Below are positions 1-9,355 of a stretch of DNA of 64,000 nucleotides, in pieces. The translations under genes were made by a program, and so were the position numbers. Numbering within the stretch: the first letter of the stretch is position 1; each line of letters opens with the position of its first letter. Below the pieces are notes generated by a model, which had not been told where the DNA came from, did not search any database, and was given only the letters and a program-made list of their open reading frames with translations. Origin of the DNA: Mastigamoeba balamuthi. Lineage: Eukaryota; Evosea; Mastigamoebida; Mastigamoebidae. The DNA lies in contig CACRSC010000013.1 in NCBI GenBank assembly GCA_902651635.1, forward strand, positions 710,790 to 774,789, given 5' to 3'.

Positions 1-227
1 ATAGTAGGCTGCTAACAACTCTGGTGATGCACTATTGAATGGAAGTACAATCGTGTACCTTGCTTGATTCGCAGGAGAACAACCGATGACGTAAGACATG
101 TCACTCATGTGCGAGAGGAGGGAGCGTGCTGTTAAAGAGAACCGTGGTTGCAATCTGTACACTCGAGTCTCCTCGCCCCCCACACGCGGCTGCGACAGCG
201 CGGAACTGCCTATCAGTGTGGTCCCCC
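1..227. other. window edge, no gene supported
   Basis: Downstream flank of the TLDc gene on the minus strand. I see no coding exon or RNA gene here. Confidence 0.4.
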
Positions 228-1310
228 TCAGACAAACGTGAGGACCTCGACGTCCAGTATGCCAAACTCCTCCTCGTCGTCGCCGTTGAGCGGCAGGTTC
301 AGGAACGTGTCGCACGACTGCGAGACGCCCCTGCACAGCTCGTCGTCCAGCGCGAGCCCCAGCCCGCTGCCGTGTCCGATGCTCAGCGAGTTCTTCTCGA
401 CCAGCGTGAAGAAGGGCTGCAGCAGGGAAATCAGAATCAACGCGTGGCCAAATCTAGATTACCAATAGGTACGCAGGAGGGGAAATGCAAGTGAAATGCA
501 GCGGTGGTGTACCTTGTTTCCTGGAACCCATTCCCACTGGGCTCGGAAGGGGCACATGCGGTAGAGGAAGGCCTCGCCAGTGCCGACGTACCTCCCGGGC
601 TGCGGCGACAGCTTCAGCGGCAGGAACGCTCCGAACTTCTATTAGCGTCAGCGGCGAAGAATGCATGACACGTCAGCATGTGGTCGGAATGTCCCTTTTT
701 CCAAACCGGGAGATACAAGAAACAAGAAATGCGGGCTGCAGTTTGGTGCACTGCTCGTTCCACGCTGGGTGTCCGTCGTCGCAGCGGACGCCAAGGAAAA
801 AACCCAAAACATCTTTCCGCGGTCCTCTTGGCCGCGGGCACCCCGCTGGCCATGCCGCGAAAGTGCTCCTGGGGCCGCCCGCACAAGGGGCCGCTCCCCC
901 AGGTAGAGGCAAAGGAGTGCTCAATTCGTGGCAGAAAAAAGCAGTGTAGATGAGGGAAATGCCAGCGCGGACATTGTGGGTCGCGGACTCGACGACGAGC
1001 AGCAGGTCCTCGTGGCCCGCGCACTTGCGGAACAGGTGCGACAGGCTGAACCCGTCGCGCTGCGTCGCGAACAGCATCACGGGGTCGCACCCCATCAGCC
1101 TCGTCGGCAGCCAGTCCAGCAGCCACTCAAACTGCGCAGAGGCCCCCCAGGATGCCACGCCCACCACCCATCCACTTGAGTACACAGTGCACTGCCCACG
1201 GCTGCAGCGGAGGACACGTTCCCATCCCCCACCTGGTTCTGCGAGAGTGCGAACGACGGAGAGCGCGGGGAGCCCAGCGAGACGGCGTTCTCGTCGACGA
1301 AGAGTTCCAT
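228..1310 (-). CDS. small TLDc-domain protein
   Basis: Four exons (1310-1233, 1131-973, 638-513, 416-228) join in frame to 183 residues, nearly all of it one TLDc domain. Visible family signatures are a Trp/Leu-rich start (FEWLLDWLP), LFATQRDGFSLSHLFRKC, KFGAFLP with YVGTGEAFLYRM, and the end motif DDELCRGVSQSCDTFLNLPL followed by ILDVEVLTFV. TLDc proteins (OXR1, NCOA7, TBC1D24) are linked to oxidative-stress protection and V-ATPase regulation; no LysM, TBC or EF-hand partner domain is visible. The intron at 972-639 is long for this window (334 bases) and has the unusual donor GTCCGC. The first exon (26 residues) rests on the nearest in-frame ATG and is the least certain part. Confidence 0.85.
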
Positions 1311-2101
1311 GGACGCGCGGAGGGGGGACCGAGCAGAGAGCCTCCCGTGCGTCGGGCGCTGTGGCTCGCGTGTGTGGCGGGCGGCGGGGAGTGCGCAGCG
1401 CGCGGCGGAGCCTTCACGAGGAGGCCCCCACACAGACAGCCAACCCCGGCCTTGAAAACTGGGGGCTGTTGTGACCAGTACCGGCAGCGGTCGGATCCCG
1501 ATTTGGTCGCTCAGGGGCGGAAAAGAGGGGGGTGAGAGGAGGGGAAAAGGGTAACGGGAAAGCGGCACGGCTTGGCGCCCTGGGCTGCTTTCTGCACCCT
1601 CTTGGAGAGGTGACGAACGGGGGAGAAACTAATAGTGGTTACGTGGGCGCCCCCCGGAATCTCGGGAGATAGATTCACAGTGTGCACCGGGACACCGGAG
1701 GTGACGATCGCCCGCATCTCCTAACTCGTGGGGCGTTCCCTCGGCTTTATCCCCGGGCGCCCTGTGCTTCTGCGGTTCTCCGCGCGGGGTCCAAGTGGTC
1801 CCCGCAGAAATCAACGGGCGCGCGGGGGGCTCCGCGGGAATTTGATTTCTCCGGCAATGCCGGTAGTGACCCCCGACACAGAAGAGGTGCACAGCTCTGA
1901 ACAAACACAGAGCAAGACAGTTGTTTGTGTGTCCCGCTAAATGGAGGAGGAGGGGGGAGACTGACTGGTGGGGCGACGATATCTAGAGAACACGGAGAAG
2001 AGTAGAAGGAAGGGGCCCTTCCTTCCGCCCTTTTCACCGATGAAGAAGAAGAGTAGGAGCGGTGCCTGAGGGGGGGACGGGGGCAGGCCGTCAGCGAGCG
2101 G
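1311..2101. other. intergenic, 5' flank of TLDc gene and 3' flank of RBR gene
   Basis: GC-rich with scattered purine-rich runs. The open frames here lack domain content and I support no gene. Confidence 0.4.
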
Positions 2102-3773
2102 TCAGACCTGGACGAGGCCCTCCCGGATGCCGTCGACGAGGTTCGAGAGGAACTTGCGCGTGATGCGGATGCGGTTCTTGAGGTCCTCGAGGTCGATCTT
2201 CTCGGGCGCCTGAATGACGAGGTCCGCCAGGCGCTCCGTGATGCCCTCGGCGTTGGCCTGCAGGTACTCGAAGAACGTCTGCTCCTTGGCGTCGGGTGCC
2301 AGGAAGAACCCGTAGACGTACGTGTACTTGAGGATCTGGCGGCACTCGAGCACCAGCGCGATGCCCTCGCCCACGGCGTCGTAGTTGCACGCCAGCTTCA
2401 CGCCGTACTCGAACGCGTTCTTGCGCAGCTGCGCAGCCTGGGCCTGCAGCTGCCTGCGGGCCGTCGCGTGGTTGAAGTACCGCCCGAAGTAGTGCTGCAG
2501 GCGCTTCGAGTCCTCCAGGTACTGGCGGGGAGGAGTGCCAGTCAGCAGAGTCGGGTCCGTATTGTTTCCTTCCAGAGGGGGATTCGCACTTTGTTGGCCC
2601 AGTCGTCGAGCTTCTTGGCGTCGCTGCTGTCGTACTTGTTGCAGCTGTAGAAGCCGCCAGTGTGCGACCCGTGCGTCTTCCAGTCGCCGCGGCACATCCA
2701 GCACCACTCGCCGCGGCACTTGCTGCACGTCATATGGTTGCACCCCTAGTATGGCAAGCGGCGTGTGAGCGGGCCGATCCGGAGCGCGACAAAGGCAAAG
2801 GGCCGGGGGGACAGGTTGCCTGGTTGCGCTCGGTGGGGAAGCCGCAGTGGAAGCAGTTCTTCGCGGTGGCCTTGACGAGCGCCAGGCTCTCCTGGTCGCT
2901 GCTGTTCTTCTCCTCCCACTCCTTGAGCTGCTTGCACGTCACGGGGCTGTGCACCTCGGACCCGCACTGGAAGCAGAACCTCTGCCCGCACTGGCACTCG
3001 ACAATGTCCGGGGGCCTGCCGGCCCCGCGGTAGTGGATCGCGCGCCCGCACGAGGGGTTCGTGCAGAAGACGTACTTGCCGTTGCGCTCCACAAAGTCCT
3101 TGACTAGGAAGTACCAGTAGCGCTCAAAGTCCGATGGCCGCGCCAGGCGCTTCCACATGTCGAAAGAGATCCTGGCAGTGCAGCTCGGGAACATGCACTT
3201 GAGCCCGACCACGTTCTGCCCCAGCGTCTCGAGCTGCGTGGCGGCTGTGAGGAGCGGCGGGGAGGGGAGGGGCTGTGGGCTGTGGGCTGACCGCGTTGGA
3301 GAAGTTGCCCTGCCAGCACTCGAAGCAGTAGCGGTGCCCGCAGGGGGCAGCAAACGTCTCCGTGGCCGGCACGCGCGTGAGGCACACGGGGCAGTCGAAC
3401 GCGCCCGACGTGGGCTGCGCGTCGGCCGGCGCGGTGTGCTTGACGCCCGCCAGCTCGAGGTAGTGGTCCGGGCGGTCGTAGTACGAGAGGTGCAGCTTCT
3501 CCTCGTTCCAGTTGAAGTGCCTCAGCACCAGCTGCGCCTCCCCCTTCGACAGCGCCAGCTCCGAGGCGATCCTGTCGATGCTCTGCGGCCGCAGGGTCAG
3601 TGCCCAGCGAGCAGGAGCCCCGAGCGGACCTGGTTGAGCAGGCGCTCGAGCTGGTCCTTCTCGAGGACCTCGAACTCCTCGATGGCGTCGGGCAGGTCGT
3701 CGTCGACGAACCACTCGTCCTGGTCCGCCCCCTCGTCTTCGTACGCCGGCGGCGCGGCGTCCTCGTCGACCAT
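2102..3773 (-). CDS. ariadne-type RBR E3 ubiquitin-protein ligase
   Basis: Five exons (3773-3630, 3582-3292, 3233-2820, 2745-2590, 2521-2102) give 474 residues. Order: acidic N-terminus ([14 protein letters not shown]), a UBA-like region ([19 protein letters not shown]), RING1 from about residue 112 (CPVCL...[10 protein letters not shown]), IBR ([33 protein letters not shown]), RING2 (NCFHCG...[18 protein letters not shown]), then the helical Ariadne domain ending [17 protein letters not shown]. In this family the Cys of GCNHMTC (about residue 285) accepts ubiquitin from the E2 as a thioester. Intron 1 uses donor GTCCGC; intron 3 must be GC-AG to keep NQ|GCNHM in frame, so a non-canonical intron abuts the catalytic Cys. 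Upstream in-frame codons end at a TGA, so the ATG at 3773 is preferred. Confidence 0.93.
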
Positions 3774-3845
3774 GTCGGACAGGTCCTCCACTGCCCATGA
3801 GGCAATTTTACGCGCTTTTCAGATTCGACCACGACGGGATCCATT

Positions 3846-3857
3846 TCCACGATTCTT
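3846..3857 (-). promoter_or_regulatory. 12-base element shared with the beta-galactosidase 5' flank
   Basis: Minus-strand AAGAATCGTGGA lies about 75 bases upstream of the RBR start. The identical 12-mer lies about 30 bases upstream of the beta-galactosidase start (28306-28317). A promoter or initiator role is inferred only from position. Confidence 0.3.
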
Positions 3858-4041
3858 TGGCAAAAATAGAGCTTCCGGAACGGCCGTGATCCGCCGCGAG
3901 GGGGCCGAGGGCAGCGCGCACCACTCTTGCGGGTGGGGATGCCCTTGGACGACGTCCGGAGCAGCTTCGACTTGGGAATCTTCTGCGAAGATTTCATTGC
4001 CGTCTCTGCTCGCGAAAAACGTGGGCGTAAGACCCGTGCAA

Positions 4042-4303
4042 TTAAAAAGAACGCGCTGGCGCGCCTTCGGAGAGCAGGTACTCGGCGGCCTCCTCGACGT
4101 TCCCGTTCTGCGGCCCGTGCGGACCCGACGGGCGAATGCGGTCAGCAGCGGTGTGAAAAGCGGCGTGAGACACGGCGAGTAGAGGATGTGGGGCAGAGCA
4201 CCTTCTGCTGGAGGGCGCGCGTGGCCGAGTCGCGCGAGAAGCCCATCTCGATGAGGCTGCGGATCTTGCCCTCGAGCGCCATGTCGAGGCCGCCCGAAGA
4301 CAT
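4042..4303 (-). CDS. minimal UBA-domain protein (55 aa)
   Basis: Two exons (4303-4202 and 4107-4042) join in phase 0 to 55 residues that are essentially one ubiquitin-associated domain: IRSLIEMGFSRDSATRAL, then across the junction NGNVEEAAEYLLSEG. This matches the UBA pattern with its MGF loop and ALxxxNGNVExA helix 3. UBA domains bind mono- or polyubiquitin. There is no partner domain, which is unusual. It lies on the same strand just upstream of the RBR ligase gene. A further 3' exon replacing the TAA at 4044 cannot be excluded, because a basic open stretch follows at 3997-3900. Confidence 0.7.
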
Positions 4304-4612
4304 TTGGGGTACGCTCGCTCCGCAACCGATGATGGGCGATAATGTCTGGTCGAGATACGCGAATCAATCCCGGACCACAGGTCTCAATTGCCACCGCCCC
4401 CCTGCACCACTCATCAAATAATATATCCGCTTTACTAACGCACGATCGGATCGGCACGTCGAGCAGACGACAGCAATCGGCGACGCGAAAAGGGGATCTG
4501 CGAGAGGAATAACGGGTATCTAGATCCGAGCAATCTTGCCAAATATGACAAGTATGCCGAACTGTGTTCTACACATCAACCGTGCTCTGGGGTCTCCCGA
4601 ACAAACAGGAGA
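4304..4612. other. intergenic, no gene seen
   Basis: About 300 bases between the UBA gene start and the Rho-GEF stop, with a more AT-rich core near 4410-4560. I see nothing codable. Confidence 0.4.
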
Positions 4613-6474
4613 TCACAGGATGCAGCAGCACGACTTGCAGCACGAGCAGAGGCCACCCGAGCGGCTGCGATCCGGGGTGCCGTACTCCTCGTCGTTGGGC
4701 CCCGCGACGAAGAGCAGCGGGGTGGCGATCTCGCCCATCTTCCCCTTGGAGTACCTCGCCTTGATCGAGGCCCTCCTCGAGTTGTCCTCCGCAGCCTCCT
4801 CCCTCTCGAGCCTGAGCGCGTGGTACTCGGGGTCCACGGTCTCGAGCTTGCTCGACATGATCCTCCACAGGCCCCCGCGCTCCGTGACCTTGATGTCCTT
4901 TCTCTCATCCAGCAGCGTTGGGTCCTTGGGAGGTGTGAGCGCGTGGATTCTCGCAGAAAGTAATTCCCGACCTTTCTGACAAGGGTGTCAATGAGCCTGT
5001 TGAGGTCCGAGAGCCAGGCGTCCTTCTCCGCGGGCGTGGCGGTGTAGAAGGTCCAAGTCTTCTTGGGAGTGACGATCTGGAACAGGTTCTTGAGCTTCGC
5101 TGTGTCCTTGAGCTCACGCGTCCAGCACGGGCCCAGGCTGACGCTGCCCTTGTACCTCCAGGCCCACGGCCCGAGCTTCTGGTGCGAGTAGACGAGGATG
5201 TCGTTGAACAGGAACAGGTGGCAACTCGTCACGAAGCGCGACGTGATCTTGTGGAGGTCTCCCTCGCGCACGAACACCCTGTGCGCCTCGAGCAGGTGCG
5301 GCACGTCGCTGCCGACGAGCGAGTGCTGTATCTGAAGCGCCCTCGTGTACAGCTCGCTCCTGGACATGTGCGTGTTGACCTCGGCCGCGATCTCGCTGAG
5401 CAGGTTCAGCGCCTTGCTGAGCTTGGCGTGCTGGGGGTCGTCGGCGCTCGTGTGGCTCAGGATGTCCTGCAGCAGCAGGATGTAGCGCGGGATGCGCTGG
5501 ACGGGCGTGATGAGGAGCGACGTGAGCTTCAGCAGCACGAAGCTCTCTGTCGCCTGCTCGCTGGCCTCGAGCGACAGCGAGTCGCGGCAGAACGACGTCC
5601 ACTTGTCCATCTTGCACAGCGACTCGAGCGTCGCCAGCGCCTGGCTGTAGTTGCTGCTGTACACCTTGTACATCCTCAGCATCTGGGCGGCCCCGAGTGA
5701 GACCCATAGGCCACCCCCACGAGCCGCGACTCACCGGCCCGAGCTCGAGGAACACGTCTGCGACCTCCCCGGTTTCGAGCGCCGCAGTGAGGCGCTGGAG
5801 CACTGCGCGGCATTCGTCAGCACCACCGCGTGCGAAGGCACTGGAGTGCACACCTTCCTTGTGAAGCGCCGCCAGCGACTCAGCGTTGGCGAACAGGGCG
5901 GAGCACTGCTCCTGCGTCAGCACGCCCTTCTCGCGCGCGGGCTTGGCGAACGTGGCCACCAGGGCGTCCAGCGCCTCCACGTACGTGCGCTCCGTCTCGG
6001 CCAGCTCGCGCGCAGCCAGCGCCCTCCGGACGGCAGCGGCCTCCCCCATCGCAGCGCTCCCCGAGGGCCCCGCACGGGCCGCCGGCGGGGCCGCGGGAGC
6101 GTCGCAGGGCGGCGGGGGCGGCAGCGACGACAGGGGCACCGCCGTGATGAGCTCGATGGACGGCGCCGGGGTCGACGGGGCCGCCGGGGGCTGCGGGTCG
6201 CGCGCGGGCACCGTGAAGCTGGCGTTGCAGCGGCCGTCGGCGTGCTGGTCCGCCATGTGCGAGCAGTTGCGGCATTTGCCCTTCTGCTGGGCCAAGAAGG
6301 GGCGAGGGGTGTGTGGGTGAGTCCTCCCCCAGGAGCTGGCTGGCAGTGCGGGTGTGGAATCGGCAACAGCAACAGCAGCAACAGCAGACCACAGCAACTG
6401 CGTGCCTTCCAGGCGTTCTCCTCGAAGCCGGGGCAGAAGCACGTCTCGGGCGAGAGCAGTCCCAGTTTCTCCAT
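4613..6474 (-). CDS. Rho guanine-nucleotide exchange factor (Cys/His zinc motif, DH, PH)
   Basis: Four exons (6474-6406, 6283-5735, 5682-4972, 4924-4613) total 546 residues. A Cys/His motif starts the protein (CFCPGFEENAWK, then KGKCRNCSHMADQHADGRC), then a Pro/Ala linker, then a DH domain from about residue 115 (ELAETERTYVEALDALV; later LLKLTSLLITPVQRIPRYILLLQDIL, the conserved DH helix), then a PH domain (REGDLHKITSRFVTSCHLFLFNDILVYS...WTFYTATPAEKDAWLSDLNRLI). DH-PH proteins load GTP onto Rho-family GTPases at membranes. The tail ends in a Cys cluster (GGLCSCCKSCCCIL) that could be palmitoylated or, through the final CCIL, prenylated (CaaX-like). Intron 1 needs a GC donor (AAG|GCACGC) to keep the zinc motif in frame. 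Confidence 0.9.
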
Positions 6475-6622
6475 CGTGTCCGGAAGCGCCGCTTCAACAG
6501 ACGGGCCGTGTCCCCCCACCCACGATTGATTGAATCTCGGGCACCAGATTCACAGGCCGGGAAAATCTGCAGCCTGGTTGAATATCGGCCGTTATTTCTG
6601 TTGCGGACTGTAAAACGGAAGA

Positions 6623-7469
6623 ATGGTGTTCTGCCACCAGTGTGGGACCAAGTGCGAGGACAGTGCCAGGTTCTGCCCCTCGTGCGGCACAACCCTTCCC
6701 GCCCAAGGTACCCTCCTGGACAGCACCCGTCCTCGCTGGGGATCGCTTTTTAAAATTCGGCTGTGGCTTTTGGCGCACTGGCCCTCTGGCATAAGCACCC
6801 TTTCAACGGAACTTGTGATCTCACTCGCCCCTCTCCTTGGCCCGCCTGCAGCCGAGGCGCTGACCAGCGTGACCTCTGCGGTGAGGAACTACGCCGCGAG
6901 CGCGTCTCAGGAGGAGAGGGATAAGAAGTACGGCCAGCAGGTGCGCAGCTACCCTCTGCACAGTCCCTCCTCCCCTGGAGGAAAGACTCTCGCTCGCCAG
7001 TCCCGCCCCCCCTCACCCCCCAACCACCAACGGTCGCCGCCTCCTCGCTGTGCAGCAATGGGGGCTGTTCGAGACCGACTCGCAGCGCAGGAGGAACATC
7101 ACGACGGAGCAGTCGCTGCAGGAGATCGAGGACTTCAGCCGCAACGGCGTCACGATGCCCCCGTCGGGCGTCGACACGGTCCACGGCGCGGGCTCGCGCG
7201 GCCCCGCCCTCCCCCCACGCGACGCCGCGGGCTCTGCCGGGTCCGCTGGGCAGTACGGATCGGCAGCCGGGGGCCCTGGGGGCGCCGGCGGGTTCGGGAG
7301 CGCTGGCAACGGCTCCGCTGCTGAGTTCGACTCGCGCGGCAGGGCTGCGGGCTCGGGGACGGGCAGCTTCCCGACGGGCGCCAACACGGGCGCGTCGTTC
7401 TTCGCGCAGCACCAGCAGCGCGAGGCGGCCAAGTACAAGCCTGGCTACAAGGGTAAGCTTGACCAGTAG
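6623..7469 (+). CDS. zinc-ribbon protein with Gly/Ser-rich tail
   Basis: Three exons (6623-6707, 6852-6940, 7056-7469) give 195 residues. The N-terminus is a compact zinc ribbon (FCHQCGTKCEDSARFCPSCGTTL), four Cys in two CxxC knuckles. A helical segment (AEALTSVTSAVRNYAASASQEERDKKYGQQ) follows, then WGLFETDSQRRRNITTEQSLQEIEDF and a low-complexity Gly/Ala/Ser region ending YKPGYKGKLDQ. I do not recognise the family beyond the ribbon and infer no function. It is divergent from the Rho-GEF gene with about 150 bases between starts, so the two may share a promoter. Confidence 0.75.
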
Positions 7470-7865
7470 GGACGTGCAGCCACTGGCGCTGCGTTTTCCG
7501 CAGTGTATTTTCGTGTGATCGATGTGATTCTGGAACCGCCTGCTCTGATAACGCAGTTCCAAGAAAATACCAACAATAGACATGCAAAAGACGATATTTG
7601 TGTGTTGCCGTGCACTCTACTTCCCGTTACAAGAGCACCACCTGAAGAGCGGTGTGGTGTAGCTGTACCCATCGCGATGGCAACTGGGCAGCGCTCTGGA
7701 ACTCGCAAAAGAGTATTACGAGCTATGCACCCCGGTGTGGCGTTGTCAATTGCGGGGTGAGCCGCTTCAGCTAAAAATGTGGTTAGCGTAAACTGGCTGG
7801 TCACGAATCTGGCGGAAAAATCACGGGTGGTTCGCATAACACAAATTAACTTGAAGGAGTACAAC
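7470..7865. other. intergenic, more AT-rich promoter flank
   Basis: 396 bases, more AT-rich than the coding sequence on either side. No gene or RNA recognised. Confidence 0.4.
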
Positions 7866-9032
7866 ATGTGGAGCCGTCTGTTCAGGCGTTCTCAGCGTAA
7901 CTCCGCACCTGCTCCGCAGCCTCAGATCGTGCGGCAGAGCCCCTACGTCGAGCCCCAGATGCAGCAGACCGTGCCAGCACCTGTACCTGTTGCGCCAGTC
8001 CCCTGGTCAGAGGGAATGCCATGCCCCCCAGCGGGCACGTGCTGCAGGCTGCCGACCAAGGACTGGTCAAAGACCAAGGACATCTCGTCGCTGATCGTGA
8101 CCATGTGCGAGATAGGGTCGTACGACAACATCTACCGCAACAAGATGCCCGAGTCCCCGGAGGAGGGCATGGCCGTCTCCCTGTTCCAGTTCAACTACTC
8201 GGCCATCGAGTCGCTCGTCCGCTGCGTCGAGTCCTCGGGCCAGCAGATCGAGGGCCCGTGCCCCGACGTGATCCGCGACCTCTGGGCCGACATGTGCCGC
8301 GTGGACGACCCGCGTGCTATCGTGCTCAACTGGGAGTGCTGCACGCCGAACTTGGCAGGGCACTTCGGCAACTCGCATGTCTGCAAGCTCACGAGGCTCT
8401 TTATCGACCGCGGGCACCTCGCCATCTTCGGGGACTACGCGACGCAGGCGCTGATCAAGGAATGGGACACGAGCGTCCTCGGTCCGAACCCGTTCGCCAA
8501 CGTCGGGACGGGCGCGGGGTCCTCGGTGCTGCGGTTCGACCGCGAGATCCTCGAGCAGTGCCCGTCGTCGCAGCTCGTCACGCTGGCCAACCTGTGCGAC
8601 CGCGGGTCTGCGGGCATCCAGGGCACGTGCCAGTTTGTCACCAAGAAGGAGCCCCCGAAGACGGACGAGTACACGCTCGAGCTGCTGACGGTCATGACGG
8701 GGCCCAGCCACAACTCGCAAGCGCAGTGCGTGCTGGAGATCAAGGGCGAGGAGACCGCAAAGGGGACCGCCGGACACGTGCTGCTGCGCTACGCCAAGGG
8801 CAACCTGCTTCTGGCAGGGCCGCACTGGGTGGAGCTGTGCAAGTGCGAGGTCAACCTGGACAGGATGCTGCAGTTCGTCGCCCAGAACGAGGCGCCCGAG
8901 AAGGCGAGGGACCTGAGAGAGCAGTGGACAGGCGCAGGTGGAGCCCAGCAGATGGAGATGATGCAAAGCTACGCGTGTGAGAAGGTCTGCAAGGCCTGTC
9001 CAGCGATATCCCAGAAGAAGAGTGCACTGTGA
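7866..9032 (+). CDS. unrecognised 388-residue protein
   Basis: A single-exon gene. The start at 7866 (MWSRLFRRSQRN) is chosen because compositionally normal coding sequence begins there; the frame extends upstream to 7779 but without ATG. The N-terminus is basic and Pro/Gln-rich, followed by a folded-looking region (KDWSKTKDISSLIVTMCEIG, SLFQFNYSAIESLVRCVESSG, PDVIRDLWADMCRVDDP) rich in Cys and Trp, and a Cys-containing end (YACEKVCKACPAISQKKSAL). I know no matching family. No signal peptide or TM segment is visible. Its last 120 coding bases and 3' flank are duplicated in tandem immediately downstream. Confidence 0.8.
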   Translation: MWSRLFRRSQRNSAPAPQPQIVRQSPYVEPQMQQTVPAPVPVAPVPWSEGMPCPPAGTCCRLPTKDWSKTKDISSLIVTMCEIGSYDNIYRNKMPESPEEGMAVSLFQFNYSAIESLVRCVESSGQQIEGPCPDVIRDLWADMCRVDDPRAIVLNWECCTPNLAGHFGNSHVCKLTRLFIDRGHLAIFGDYATQALIKEWDTSVLGPNPFANVGTGAGSSVLRFDREILEQCPSSQLVTLANLCDRGSAGIQGTCQFVTKKEPPKTDEYTLELLTVMTGPSHNSQAQCVLEIKGEETAKGTAGHVLLRYAKGNLLLAGPHWVELCKCEVNLDRMLQFVAQNEAPEKARDLREQWTGAGGAQQMEMMQSYACEKVCKACPAISQKKSAL

Positions 9033-9109
9033 ACAACACGATTTTAACACAATTCCAGATATAAGCTCCCGTATATTCATTGGGACACGCCATATCAGTA
9101 TCTCGCTCC

Positions 9110-9307
9110 ACCTAAGAGAGCAATGGACGGGCGCGGGTGGCGCCCAGTAGATTGAGATGATTGCAGAGCTTCGCGTGCGAGAAGACCTGCAAAGCCTGCC
9201 CAGCGATATCCCATAAGAAGAGCGCAATGTCAACAACACTATCCAAACGCAATTCCAGATATAATCTCCTGACTGTTCATCGGGACACGCCACCTCAGTA
9301 TCTCACG
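9110..9307 (+). pseudogene. tandem duplicate of the 3' end of the preceding gene
   Basis: Positions 9110-9307 repeat 8912-9109 at a constant offset of about 198 bases. The copy covers the last ~40 codons, the stop region and 3' flank, down to shared ATTCCAGATATAA and GGGACACGCCA. In the copy a TAG and small changes break the frame, so it is a non-coding fragment. It may act as a second 3'-end or polyadenylation region. Confidence 0.85.
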
Positions 9308-9355
9308 CCGTGAGATTTTAGTGTTTTGCAGATATTAAGCCCGGTTGGCTTCGCG

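Noticed and set aside
3900-3997. Basic open frame (SSQKIPKSKLLRTSSKGIPTRK) between the UBA and RBR genes as a separate gene
   Set aside because: Short, no domain, and no consistent junction to either neighbour; it could be 5' leader sequence.
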